A DNA stretch of 58,198 nucleotides. Source: Variovorax sp. 679. Lineage in GTDB: Bacteria; Pseudomonadota; Gammaproteobacteria; Burkholderiales; Burkholderiaceae_C. Positions within the stretch are counted from its first letter, which is position 1; every line of letters begins with the position of its first letter. Under the pieces are notes generated by a model. That model was given only the letters and a program-made list of their open reading frames with translations. It ran no database searches and was not told the origin of the DNA. A program made the translations under genes and the position numbers. Below are positions 27,278 to 35,821 of the stretch, in pieces. The stretch spans positions 1 to 58,198 of the forward strand of contig NZ_RXFS01000023.1 in the NCBI RefSeq assembly GCF_003952185.1, given 5' to 3'.

Positions 27278-27949
27278 TCAGCCCATGTGGATCTGCTTGG
27301 CGTCGACCTTCACGACCGCCTGCGCCGTGACCACCGTCTGCGCCGCGTGGATGCGGGCGAGGTCGGCGGCTTCGTAGTCGAGTTGGCCGCAGCGCAGTTG
27401 CTCGGTCTGCTCGGTCATGCGGAAGGCGGTGCGGCTGATGTGCACCAGGCGATCCATCACGGTCTCGCACAGCTGGCCGACGACATGGATGCTTGCCGCC
27501 ATGGCCCTGACCGTGTTGCCGACGTAATTGAGCCGCTCCACCTTGCAGTCGGCTTCGGTCGCGTCGAGGGCAAAGCGCTCGCCGCTGACTTCCACCGTCC
27601 TGGCGGATTGCAGCCGGATGGTTTCGCCGCTCTCGATGTGCACGCCGCCCACCGGCGCGGCCAGTGTGAGGCGGCCAGCGGTCTCGATGCGCGCGGAGCT
27701 GCTGTCGGCCTGATCGATCACGGCGATCAGGTACACGTGGTAGCGGTCGGGGCCCGAAATCAGCACCGTGTCGCCCGGCTCCGGCCTCAGCAGGCAGCTG
27801 GCGGCGCGGCGGCACTGCCATGCTCCGTCGTCGCATTCCACGCGGTACAGCGATCCTTCGGGCAGGAACTCGACCACCTTGCCCAGGCGCTGTACGGGAG
27901 CGTCGGCCGTGCCCGCTTGCGGGTTGCGCAATGCCGCGATGTTCTTCAT
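27278..27949 (-). CDS. DUF3540 domain protein of the T6SS accessory module
   Basis: 223 residues, matching DUF3540 by text such as GSLYRVECDDGAWQCRRAAS, LLRPEPGDTVLISG and the long C-terminal run of beta strands (AAPVGGVHIESGETIRLQSA). The family is found almost only beside vgrG, DUF2169 and DUF4150 genes and is thought to belong to spike assembly or cargo loading, with no proven role that I can cite from sequence. Its first part looks like an OB-fold and its C-terminal part like the stacked strands of VgrG tails. The start overlaps the upstream pentapeptide gene by four bases. Confidence 0.82.
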   Translation of the reverse strand: MKNIAALRNPQAGTADAPVQRLGKVVEFLPEGSLYRVECDDGAWQCRRAASCLLRPEPGDTVLISGPDRYHVYLIAVIDQADSSSARIETAGRLTLAAPVGGVHIESGETIRLQSARTVEVSGERFALDATEADCKVERLNYVGNTVRAMAASIHVVGQLCETVMDRLVHISRTAFRMTEQTEQLRCGQLDYEAADLARIHAAQTVVTAQAVVKVDAKQIHMG

Positions 27950-29031
27950 GGGGTTTCGCCTTTCGTGAATGGGGTGGGAGATGCCTTGCGCCGGGCGGAC
28001 CAGCGCTGCGCCTCGTGCAGGTCGGGGTCGTTGGGCAGTACGCCGGCGTTGCCGCGCAGACTGTCGGGAACGTCGCGCGCTCCGTGCAGCTGGGTGCGGA
28101 AGAGGCGGGCATCGAAGTTCGCGCCCTCCAGCACAGCTTCGGAAAAGTCCGCGTAGGTGAGGTCCGCGCCGGCAAAGCGGGTGCCGGTGCAATCGGCCCG
28201 GTGGAAGATGCATTGCTGCAGGCTGGCTTCGCCGAAATCGGCGGCGGCAAGGACTGCGTCGATCCACAGGCTCTGGTCGAAATGCGCGCCGCGCATGTCG
28301 GCCCGGCTCAGGTCGGCCTCGGGGAACAGCGCCTGCGGCGCATGGACGCCGCGCAGCACCGCATCGCGAAGCACTGCGCCCTTGAAGTTGCACTGCGCCA
28401 TGTGCGCCCCCTCGAAGTTGCAGCCTTCGAGGTCCGCATCGGTGAACTGGCACGACAGGAAGTGATGCTTCGGGAAATCATGGCCGCCAAGGCGCGATTC
28501 GACGAAGACGACCCGCTCGAAGCGCGCACCGGAGAGCGCGGTTTCGCGCAGGTCGACCTGATAGAACACCGCCTTGTCCAGGCGGGCGCCCGACAGGTCC
28601 GCGCCATCCAGCGGCGACTGGAAGAACAGCGTGCGGTCCAGCAGCCCGGCGGCGAAGCGGCTGCGCGAGAGCGTGCTTTCCATGAACTTGGTGTCGACCA
28701 CGCTGGCCTGCGAGAAGTCGCTGCCGGGCAGCTGGCAGCGATGGAATATCGCGTCGTCCAGCACGGCCGCCGTCAGGTCCGCCGACGGGAGCGCGCATTG
28801 CGAGAAGGCGGCTTTTTTCAACTGCGCGTCCTTCAGTTGCACGCCATCGAGCGTGCAGTTCTCGAACTGGCTTTCCTCGAAGCGCGTGCCGATGCAGCTC
28901 ACGCCGGCGAAATCGACTTCGATGAACACGCCGCCGGAGAGATCCAGGCCGTCGAGGCGCCAGCCCCTGCAGCTTCGCTCCCGGATCGGTTCGCCACGCT
29001 GCACCATGGTCTGCAGTCGGTGCGGCGTCAT
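27946..29031 (-). CDS. Pentapeptide-repeat protein of the T6SS module
   Basis: 361 residues, nearly all pentapeptide repeats of the A(D/N)Lxx type in a looser form (for example LDGLDLSGGVFIEVDFAGVS and LPSADLTAAVLDDAIFHRCQ). Such proteins fold as a right-handed square beta-helix. A short charged tail after residue 320 (PNDPDLHEAQRWSARRKASP) breaks the pattern. Both its start and its end overlap neighbouring genes by ATGA. Its repeats resemble the C-terminal half of the DUF2169 protein encoded upstream. It could be an adaptor that holds cargo or a structural partner; no enzymatic or toxin motif is visible. Confidence 0.85.
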   Translation of the reverse strand: MTPHRLQTMVQRGEPIRERSCRGWRLDGLDLSGGVFIEVDFAGVSCIGTRFEESQFENCTLDGVQLKDAQLKKAAFSQCALPSADLTAAVLDDAIFHRCQLPGSDFSQASVVDTKFMESTLSRSRFAAGLLDRTLFFQSPLDGADLSGARLDKAVFYQVDLRETALSGARFERVVFVESRLGGHDFPKHHFLSCQFTDADLEGCNFEGAHMAQCNFKGAVLRDAVLRGVHAPQALFPEADLSRADMRGAHFDQSLWIDAVLAAADFGEASLQQCIFHRADCTGTRFAGADLTYADFSEAVLEGANFDARLFRTQLHGARDVPDSLRGNAGVLPNDPDLHEAQRWSARRKASPTPFTKGETP

Positions 29032-31685
29032 GCGGCCGCGGCTTCCTGGCGTGTCGGATAGACCTTGGCCAGGTGCGTGTAGGCGCCGTCGAGCAGCGTG
29101 GTGCCGTCCATGAGGCTCTGGGAAACATCGGCACGGAACAGGTTGGCGCCGCGCAGGTCGGTGAAGCGCAGGTCGGCCTTCTGGAAGCTCGCGTCGATCA
29201 GGTCGGCGTTCCGCAGGCTGGCATGCCGCAGGTCGGCACGCACGAAGCGCGAGTCGCGAGCGTCGATGCGCGAGAGGTCTGCATGCGAGAGATCGCATTC
29301 GGACAAGTCGCTGTTCTCCAGCCGGGCGCCGGCGAAGCTGGCCTTCGAGAGCGCGACCGTACGCAGGCTGCATTCGCGCAGGTGGGCGCCCTCGAACTTC
29401 GCTTCGCGAAAGCTGCTGCTTCCCACGATGCAGGTGGTGCGCAGGGTCGCATGCGAGAAATCGATTTGGCCATCGGCCTCCACGTCGACGAATACGCAGC
29501 TCTCGAGGTTGCCCTGCGCAAAGCCGATCGCGCCGGGCTTGCAGCGCACGAAGTGCAGCTTGAAGAGCGTGGCGCCTTCGAAGTCCAGTTGCTCCAGCCG
29601 CACCTTCTCGAGGAACATGACCACCTTGAGGTTGGCGCGATGGAAGCTGCAGCGCACGAACGCGGCTTCGATCACCGTGTTGTCTTCCCATTGCGAATCG
29701 CTGAAGTCGCAGTCCTCGCAGATGATGTTTTCGAGCACGGCGTTGCGTAGATGGGCGCTGTTGAAGACGGTGTGCCTGCACTGGGCGAAGCCCAGGTTGG
29801 CACCTGTGAGGCGCGTACCGCGCAACGAGGCGCCGTCGAGGCAGGCGCGTGCGAGCACTGCGCGGGAAAAGTCGGCGTCGTCGAGTCGTGCACCGCGCAG
29901 GTTGGCGCTCTCCAGCATCGCGCCGACGAAGCGGGCGCCGCGCAGGTCCATGCCCGACAGGTCGGCACCGGTCAGGTCCATGTCGGAGAAGTCGCGGCTT
30001 GCGGCCAGGATTGCCGTCGCCTGCTCGCGCACCTCGGCCGCGCGTTCGACGGTCATCGCATCGGCGGCGTCCTGGTGGTGGGCGCTGTTCAGGTACATCT
30101 TGCGTTGGGCTGCGGCGATGAATTCGCCGCGACCCAGAAGCTCCGTGACGGGGGCCATCTCCGCCGCGCGCTGGCCCGGCATTTCCGCGATGGATTCGGC
30201 CATGCTGCGCAGATGGGGCGTCATTGCGGCGGCGGGTGGCCCCTTGAACGCAGAGCGTTCGCGGCCCTCGGCCAGTGCCAGCAGCGGACTCATGCCGGGG
30301 CCGGCCTCGCTCGCATTCGCGCGAAGCGTCTCGGACAGTTCCTGCTGCTGGGCATGGAGCTTCTGCCTGGCCTCTTCCTGCAGGCGCTTGCTGCGCGCGA
30401 CGAACTCGGGCAGGGCGTCCAGCGTGGGCAGTTCGTCGCCGGCGTCTTGCGGCGGAAAGTAGCGCGCGGGGTCCTGGCCGTCGGCGATCATCTGCTGCCG
30501 CATCTGCTCGCGCATCCATTCGCCGTGCCGGTGTGCGTTGCGCGCCAGCGGGCCGAGCGGCCGGTCTTTCAGCGACATGGTGTCGAGCCAGGGAGCGATG
30601 GCTGCGGCGGGAACGAGGTCGCGGTCGCGAAAGCTGTGCAGCGCGCCGTCTTCCGGATCGAGCCGCTGCTGCAGGATGCGCCGGTAGTGGCCGGCGGGCA
30701 GAGGTTCGGTTCCGGCTTCTTCCAGCGCTGGCATCAGGTGGAGCACGTCGGCGGCATCGTCTTCCCGGATGTCCGCCACGCCGTGGTAGATCAGCACGAT
30801 GCGCTCGCGGTGCGGGAAGAACCAGGCGGTGGTCATCCGCATCGGCACGTCGGTGAAGGTGGGCTCTCCGGCCTCGGAAGCCAGCGTGAGGAAGCAGCGC
30901 GCGCGCCAATCCGGGAGCCGGCCTTCCTGGCAGGGCTTGTGCGGATGCATGTTCCAGATTTCGTAGGGCGCGCCAGCGGGAATGCTGTCGGCATCGCGCC
31001 ACCACTGGTCTTCGGACGCCGCATTGAACAGGTGCCAGTCCATGTCGGCGGAAAAGGCCGGGAAATCTTCCTGCGCCCATCGGGCGTCGTAGTCCTTGCC
31101 GATGCGGGCAAAGCGCCGGGGCCACATCACGTCGATGGCGCCGAGGCCGGCGGGGGAGGGCTGCTGGTCAGGGCGCTGGATGGGCGCATCGGGCGACTCG
31201 ATGTTCGGAAGCCGGCGCGTGCGCACGCCGTTGATCGTTTCTTCATCGGCACCGATGCCCAGCGGGTTGTCCGCGCAAGAAGCACCGCCGTAGGCGTGTT
31301 TCCAGTCGAGCGGCATGCTCTCGAAATCCTGCGGCGGCGTGGCGCGCTTGTCGAGCCAGAAGCGGTCGCCGGACACGCGCAGGTTTTTTTCCAGCGAGCC
31401 GACGCGCATCTTCACCATGCACTGGTTTCGGATCTGCTGGTGCGCGGTGTAGGCATGGCCCGTGGCAAGGAATTCAGCGCTGCGCTTGGGCATGCCCAGG
31501 TCGAGCACGCCCTGCTCGCCGATTTCCTCGGCCACCAGTGGCCAGAGTTCGGCGTCGGGATAGAGCACGGGCGCGTCGGCATCCATGCCCGTCATGGCGA
31601 TCACGGTCAGACCCAACCGCTGGCGTCGCTGCCATGGAAACGGGCGACTCAGTACGCTGAGCCGGAGCGGCTTGATGACTTTCAT
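29028..31685 (-). CDS. DUF2169 family T6SS accessory protein with pentapeptide-repeat C-terminal half
   Basis: 885 residues. The N-terminal third (MKVIKPLRLSVLSRPFPWQR, then the D-W-K-H-A-Y-G-G-A and D-N-P-L-G-I-G text) is DUF2169, a family tied to VgrG/PAAR genes and regarded as a loading adaptor or chaperone for spike tips. After a helical, Gln/Arg-rich middle (about 400-550) come some 300 residues of pentapeptide repeats (LTGADLSGMDLRGARFVGAM onwards). The fusion of adaptor and beta-helix seems specific to this type of module. It begins 24 bases after the small membrane protein and overlaps the next gene by four bases. Confidence 0.88.
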   Translation of the reverse strand: MKVIKPLRLSVLSRPFPWQRRQRLGLTVIAMTGMDADAPVLYPDAELWPLVAEEIGEQGVLDLGMPKRSAEFLATGHAYTAHQQIRNQCMVKMRVGSLEKNLRVSGDRFWLDKRATPPQDFESMPLDWKHAYGGASCADNPLGIGADEETINGVRTRRLPNIESPDAPIQRPDQQPSPAGLGAIDVMWPRRFARIGKDYDARWAQEDFPAFSADMDWHLFNAASEDQWWRDADSIPAGAPYEIWNMHPHKPCQEGRLPDWRARCFLTLASEAGEPTFTDVPMRMTTAWFFPHRERIVLIYHGVADIREDDAADVLHLMPALEEAGTEPLPAGHYRRILQQRLDPEDGALHSFRDRDLVPAAAIAPWLDTMSLKDRPLGPLARNAHRHGEWMREQMRQQMIADGQDPARYFPPQDAGDELPTLDALPEFVARSKRLQEEARQKLHAQQQELSETLRANASEAGPGMSPLLALAEGRERSAFKGPPAAAMTPHLRSMAESIAEMPGQRAAEMAPVTELLGRGEFIAAAQRKMYLNSAHHQDAADAMTVERAAEVREQATAILAASRDFSDMDLTGADLSGMDLRGARFVGAMLESANLRGARLDDADFSRAVLARACLDGASLRGTRLTGANLGFAQCRHTVFNSAHLRNAVLENIICEDCDFSDSQWEDNTVIEAAFVRCSFHRANLKVVMFLEKVRLEQLDFEGATLFKLHFVRCKPGAIGFAQGNLESCVFVDVEADGQIDFSHATLRTTCIVGSSSFREAKFEGAHLRECSLRTVALSKASFAGARLENSDLSECDLSHADLSRIDARDSRFVRADLRHASLRNADLIDASFQKADLRFTDLRGANLFRADVSQSLMDGTTLLDGAYTHLAKVYPTRQEAAAA

Positions 31686-31709
31686 GAAACGGGAGGGAAA
31701 TGCGCGAGG

Positions 31710-32099
31710 TCAGCGTGAAATGGTCGTGGTCGACTGGCGGCGGTCGATGGCCAGCGCCTCCGAATCGGCCGGATCGACCAGCACGTGGATCGTCTGACCC
31801 GGCATGAAATTGACCACCAGCTCGCGCGCGATGCGGGTCTTGAAGGTCTGCTCCAGGGGAGGGCGGCCAGCCAGGTCGACGGTGCGCACGCGCAGTTCGA
31901 CGTCGTTGTCGTAAGTGCCTTGCGCCAGTTCCCGCAGGGCCAGCACCTGGGCGCTCGCGGGCTGCCCCTGGGTCACGAGGCGTTCGTAGCGCCGCGCCTC
32001 CTCGCGGTAGGGCCTGTTGCTGCGAAGGGTGTGCACGACCACGAACGCCAGGAAGACAACGATCAGGACACCGGAGATCAAGGGCAACCAGAACTGCAT
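31710..32099 (-). CDS. Small membrane protein between vgrG and the DUF2169 gene
   Basis: 129 residues with one N-terminal membrane span (FWLPLISGVLIVVFLAFVVV) followed by a soluble part (TYDNDVELRVRTVDLAGRPP, then MPGQTIHVLVDPADSEALAI). The end resembles short DUF3592-like domains that place a beta-sandwich next to the membrane, though I would not press that. The gene starts three bases after the vgrG stop and is co-directional with all T6SS genes here. No toxin or immunity motif is recognised; an immunity-like role is possible simply because of position and topology. Confidence 0.65.
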   Translation of the reverse strand: MQFWLPLISGVLIVVFLAFVVVHTLRSNRPYREEARRYERLVTQGQPASAQVLALRELAQGTYDNDVELRVRTVDLAGRPPLEQTFKTRIARELVVNFMPGQTIHVLVDPADSEALAIDRRQSTTTISR

Positions 32100-32102
32100 G
32101 GG

Positions 32103-34439
32103 CTAGCTGAAGATGCTCATGACCTTGGCCTGGATCGCGAGCCCGCCACTGCGGATCTTGGCGCCCGCCGCCTTCACGTTGGCGCCCGAGGTTTCCAGGG
32201 CGAGCCCGTTGTTCTTGTTCTTGAAGGCCGAGATGTCGATCTTCACGGTGGCGAGCTGCAGGTTGAGGGCGGCGTAGATCTGTGCTCTGGCACCCCACAC
32301 GTCGAAGGAGGTCGCCACGGCGCCGAAGCGGAAGACGCAGCCGCTGGCGCGCCCGATCCGCCAGTTGTTCTCTTGCGAGGAACTGATGGTGTGCTGGGGC
32401 ACGTTGAAGGTGACCTTCGGCGCGTTCACGATGATCTCGACACTGACGTTCTCGGTGACGGTGCCGGTGATGTTGCGGGTCTCGCCCGCGGTGATGTTCT
32501 CGGTGCGCGATCCCTTGGTGGTGAGCATCTCCGCACCATCCACCGTGGCCGTGAGGCCGCCGGTGATGGTCCACGTCGCGCCATCGGTGATGGTGCGGGT
32601 CTCTCCGCCCTTGATGGTTTCGCTCTGGCCGCCCGTGATGGAGCGGGTTTCGCCGCCGGAGATGGTTTCGGTGCGCCCGTCCGTCACGATGCGCGTCTCG
32701 CCGTTGTGGATGGTCTCGGTCTCGCCGCCATTGACCGTGCGGGTCTGCCCGCCGTTGATGGTCTCGACGCCACCGCTGTTCACGAGCCGTTCTTCGCCGC
32801 CGTTGTAGGTGGCGGTTTCCTTGTCGGTGATGGTGGTGGTGCGTGTGCCGATGACGTCGAGCTTTTCGTTGACGTGGATGACGGTGGTGCGGTTGCCGCC
32901 CACGTCGCGCGTCTCGTCGGCTTCCACCTCGACGTCGAGATTGCGCTCGGCATGCAGCAGGATCTGCTCGGCGCCCGTGCGATCCTCGAAGCGAAGCATG
33001 TTGGCCTGGTTGGCCGCGCCGCCGGTGCTGGAGCGCGTGAGGATGCCGCTGGCCGTGGCGTTGGCGGGCAGCTCCCACGGCGGCATCTGGTCGCTGTTGT
33101 AGACGCGGCCTGTGATGATGGGGCGGTCGGGCTCGCCACCGATGAAATCGACGATCACCTCCTGGCCCACGCGCGGCATGTGCATGGTGCCGTAGTTGGC
33201 GCCGGCCCAGCTGCTCGACACGCGTACCCAGCAGGAGCTGTTCTCGTCGGACTGGCCGTAGCGGTCCCAGCGGAACTGCAGCTTCACGCGGCCGAAGCGG
33301 TCGGTCCAGATTTCCTCGGGGCCGACCACGGTGGCGGTCTGCGGGCCGTTGGTGCGCGGGCGCGGCGTCTTGCGCGCGGGGCGGTAGGCCACGGAGGAGG
33401 GCAGTACGGTGAAGTCGAACTCGCACACCGATTCGCTGCTGCCGCCCGACGAGTATTCGGGCTCCTGCAGGTCGTAGCGGGTTTCGGTGACGAGGTATTC
33501 GCGGTTGTCCGACTCGCGCGGGCAATGCGTCATCTGGAACAGGTAGCCCGGCGCCATGCCGACCACGTTGGTGTGGCCCGAGGCCAGCTCGTGCGCGCAC
33601 TGCAGCTCCTGCAGGCGGACTTTGGCGTAGGTGTCGCCCTGCTGGTGCTCGGTGTAGCCGCCGAGCCATTCGTAGACCTCGTAGGTCGAATGCTCGTGCG
33701 GCTTCGGATCCTGTTGCACGCTTTGCAGCGAGGCGCGCGACTTCCTGAAATCGAAGTCGTCGAGCATCACGCGGCCCGAGGTGATCTGCTCGGCCACGCG
33801 CCACTGGTCGATGCAGGGCTCCAGCGCGTTGACCACGCGGTCGCGCGGACGGTAGGCGATGCTCGCGTGGCCGGGCAGCGGCTTGTAGCTGCCGGCGTCA
33901 TCCGCCAGCACGAGCAGGTGCGAGCCGTTGCTGTGCTCGAAGTGGTAGCCGATGCCCTCGTGCTCCATGAGACGGCTCACGAAGGCGAAGTCGCTCTCCT
34001 GGTACTGCACGCAGTATTCCCATGCGGGGTAGCTGCCGGTGAGGCGCTTCTCGAACTGGAAGCCGTACTTGCCCAGCACCTCGTCGAGCACCTCGGGCAC
34101 GCTCTTGTTCTGGAAGATGCGGCAGTCGGTGGTGCGCGTGAGGTACCACAGCCATGGCTGCACCAGTGCGCGGTAGATGTAGTGGCGGCCGGTTTCGTTG
34201 GCGCGGCCCACGAGTTCGAAGCGCACCACGGTGCCGTTGAGGAAGCGCGGGCCGCCTTCATCGGCGAGCTCCAGCGTGAGCGAAGTGCCGAGCAGCTGCT
34301 TCAGGTCGAGGCTGAAACTGGTGCTGACCATGTCCACCTCGAACTCGAAGAGTCGGGAGAGTCCTTCCTGTCCCCGCATCGAGCGGAACTTGAGCTGCTC
34401 GGCGCTCAGGACGGTGTGAACTTGGACGGTGCGCTGCAT
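32103..34439 (-). CDS. vgrG: Type VI secretion spike protein VgrG (TssI)
   Basis: 778 residues. The gp27-like part begins QVHTVLSAEQLKFRSMRGQE. The gp5 OB-fold follows near 360-450 (EIWTDRFGRVKLQFRWDRYG, then GTMHMPRVGQEVIVDFIGGE). A long beta-helical needle comes next, containing about ten octapeptide units of the form T-x-T-I-x-x-G-x (residues about 553-635), then a C-terminal domain ending QAKVMSIFS. No known enzymatic extension is evident. It is the first gene of the accessory operon and lacks the core tss genes, so this is an orphan spike island relying on a T6SS elsewhere. Confidence 0.93.
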   Translation of the reverse strand: MQRTVQVHTVLSAEQLKFRSMRGQEGLSRLFEFEVDMVSTSFSLDLKQLLGTSLTLELADEGGPRFLNGTVVRFELVGRANETGRHYIYRALVQPWLWYLTRTTDCRIFQNKSVPEVLDEVLGKYGFQFEKRLTGSYPAWEYCVQYQESDFAFVSRLMEHEGIGYHFEHSNGSHLLVLADDAGSYKPLPGHASIAYRPRDRVVNALEPCIDQWRVAEQITSGRVMLDDFDFRKSRASLQSVQQDPKPHEHSTYEVYEWLGGYTEHQQGDTYAKVRLQELQCAHELASGHTNVVGMAPGYLFQMTHCPRESDNREYLVTETRYDLQEPEYSSGGSSESVCEFDFTVLPSSVAYRPARKTPRPRTNGPQTATVVGPEEIWTDRFGRVKLQFRWDRYGQSDENSSCWVRVSSSWAGANYGTMHMPRVGQEVIVDFIGGEPDRPIITGRVYNSDQMPPWELPANATASGILTRSSTGGAANQANMLRFEDRTGAEQILLHAERNLDVEVEADETRDVGGNRTTVIHVNEKLDVIGTRTTTITDKETATYNGGEERLVNSGGVETINGGQTRTVNGGETETIHNGETRIVTDGRTETISGGETRSITGGQSETIKGGETRTITDGATWTITGGLTATVDGAEMLTTKGSRTENITAGETRNITGTVTENVSVEIIVNAPKVTFNVPQHTISSSQENNWRIGRASGCVFRFGAVATSFDVWGARAQIYAALNLQLATVKIDISAFKNKNNGLALETSGANVKAAGAKIRSGGLAIQAKVMSIFS
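32540..32790 (-). repeat. About ten imperfect 24-base tandem repeats inside vgrG
   Basis: The coding stretch for the VgrG needle repeats in steps of 24 bases, giving octapeptides such as TRTVNGGE, TETIHNGE, TETISGGE and TRTITDGA. The repeats are clear at protein level and partly at DNA level. Tandem units like these can expand or contract and so change needle length. Confidence 0.75.
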
Positions 34440-34589
34440 TCGGAACTTCCCTGACCCTTGGGCTTCCGCGGCTGGGAAACCTTCGGTGACAGTCTAGAAA
34501 TCCCTTATGTCACATAAATGACGTGAGGTCCGCAAAACGCTGTCTTTTCCCTCTGAAACGCCCCTTTGGAACGAGGCGTAGAAGAAGCC

Positions 34590-34616
34590 CTTACAGCCCC
34601 CTTACGCGGTTCTTAC
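34590..34616. promoter_or_regulatory. Three CTTAC units at exact 11-base spacing, candidate response-regulator site
   Basis: CTTAC begins at 34590, 34601 and 34612, each exactly 11 bases from the next (GTAAG-N6-GTAAG-N6-GTAAG on the minus strand). Tandem pentamers at one helical turn are the classic layout for OmpR/PhoB-family regulators. The last unit overlaps the stop codon of the iron-type alcohol dehydrogenase gene, and the set lies about 150 bases upstream of the vgrG start, whose 173-base leader (34440-34612) is the only promoter region in the T6SS island. Confidence 0.55.
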
Positions 34617-35749
34617 ATCGAGGCTTCGAGCATGGCCTTGTAGTCGTCGCGCGTGGCCAGGCGAGGGTTGGTCTTGTGGCAATGGTCGGCCATTGCGCCG
34701 TCGATGATCTGCTCGAACATCGCGGGCGTCACACCCACTTCGGCAAGGCCCTTGGGCAGGCCGAGGCGCGCATTCATGTCGCGGATGGCATCGCCGAGAT
34801 CGCCGGCTGAATCGAGATGCATGGCCTGCGCCATGCGCTGCAGGCGCTGTTCCTTCTGCACCGACTCCGCGCCTGAATTGAAATGGATCACCGCGGGAAG
34901 GAAGAGGGCGTTGAGCGTGCCGTGATGCAGGCGCGGATCGACGCCGCCCAGGCTGTGGCTCAGCGAATGCACGCAGCCCAAGCCCTTCTGGAACGCCATC
35001 GCGCCCTGCATCGATGCGCTCATCAGGTTGAGGCGCGCCTCGCGATCGCTGCCGTCCTTCGTCGCGCGTTCGATGTGGCCCCAGGCACGCTCGAGCCCGT
35101 CGAGGCCGATGCCGTCGGCTGGCGGATTGAACGCGGCCGACATGAAGGTCTCCATGCAATGCGCGATGGCGTCCATGCCGGTGGCGGCCGTGAGCCGGGG
35201 CGGAAGGCCCAGCGTGAGTTCGGGGTCGCAGATGGCTGCCTTGGGCATCAGGAACCAGCTGTGGAAGCCGAGCTTGCGATGGTCGTCGACGATGACGATG
35301 GCGCCACGCGCCACCTCGCTGCCCGTGCCGCTGGTGGTGGGCACCGCGATCAGCGGTACCGCGCGCTCGGTGATTCGCGGCGAGCCGCCTTCGATGGTGG
35401 CGTAGGTCTTGAGCGGGCCTTCGTGCGTGGCCGCGATGGCGACGCCCTTGGCGCAGTCGATGGCGGAGCCGCCGCCCACGGCGACGAGGCCGTCGCAGCG
35501 GCCGCTGCGATACAGCTCGACGGCCGCACGCACTGCAGCCTCAGTGGGGTTGGAGGGCGTCTGGTCGAACACCGAGACTTCCAGGTCGGCGATGGCGTCG
35601 AGCGCCTTCTGCAGCACGCCGGCCGCGCGGACGCCGGCATCGGTGACGATGAGCGGGCGATTGATGCCGATGCGCGCGCATTCGGCCGACAGCAGCTTGA
35701 TCGCGCCGAACTCGAACTGGATCTGGGTGAGGTATTGGATGAGTGCCAT
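34613..35749 (-). CDS. Iron-containing (group III) alcohol dehydrogenase
   Basis: 378 residues. The NAD(P) site is in the family text V-A-V-G-G-G-S-A-I-D-C-A-K-G and V-P-T-T-S-G-T-G-S-E. Metal ligands are visible: Asp in K-A-A-I-C-D-P-E-L-T, His in A-T-G-M-D-A-I-A-H-C-M-E-T, His in H-S-L-S-H-S-L-G-G and His in D-P-R-L-H-H-G-T-L-N. It is therefore an active-looking, cytoplasmic NAD(P)H-dependent alcohol dehydrogenase or maleylacetate-reductase-like enzyme; the substrate is not known. It diverges from an HSL-type esterase gene 72 bases away. Its stop codon lies inside the CTTAC repeat array. Confidence 0.9.
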   Translation of the reverse strand: MALIQYLTQIQFEFGAIKLLSAECARIGINRPLIVTDAGVRAAGVLQKALDAIADLEVSVFDQTPSNPTEAAVRAAVELYRSGRCDGLVAVGGGSAIDCAKGVAIAATHEGPLKTYATIEGGSPRITERAVPLIAVPTTSGTGSEVARGAIVIVDDHRKLGFHSWFLMPKAAICDPELTLGLPPRLTAATGMDAIAHCMETFMSAAFNPPADGIGLDGLERAWGHIERATKDGSDREARLNLMSASMQGAMAFQKGLGCVHSLSHSLGGVDPRLHHGTLNALFLPAVIHFNSGAESVQKEQRLQRMAQAMHLDSAGDLGDAIRDMNARLGLPKGLAEVGVTPAMFEQIIDGAMADHCHKTNPRLATRDDYKAMLEASM

Positions 35750-35821
35750 GGGGATGAAGGCCTCGGGGAGCCCGGGGCAGTACGATTGCCGACCAGCCAA
35801 ATCTAACAAGAGCGACCCGTC

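Noticed and set aside
27946..31125. 1059-codon minus-strand frame across the pentapeptide genes
   Set aside because: The in-frame part after 29031 is the real pentapeptide gene; the upstream part is a frame shadow of the DUF2169 gene.
32540..32790. CRISPR-like array
   Set aside because: The regular 24-base repeats are in-frame, degenerate and encode VgrG octapeptides; there are no spacers.
34499..34520. GTCA-N6-TGAC element in the vgrG leader
   Set aside because: The arms are only four bases and could be chance; the CTTAC triplet in the same leader is far stronger.
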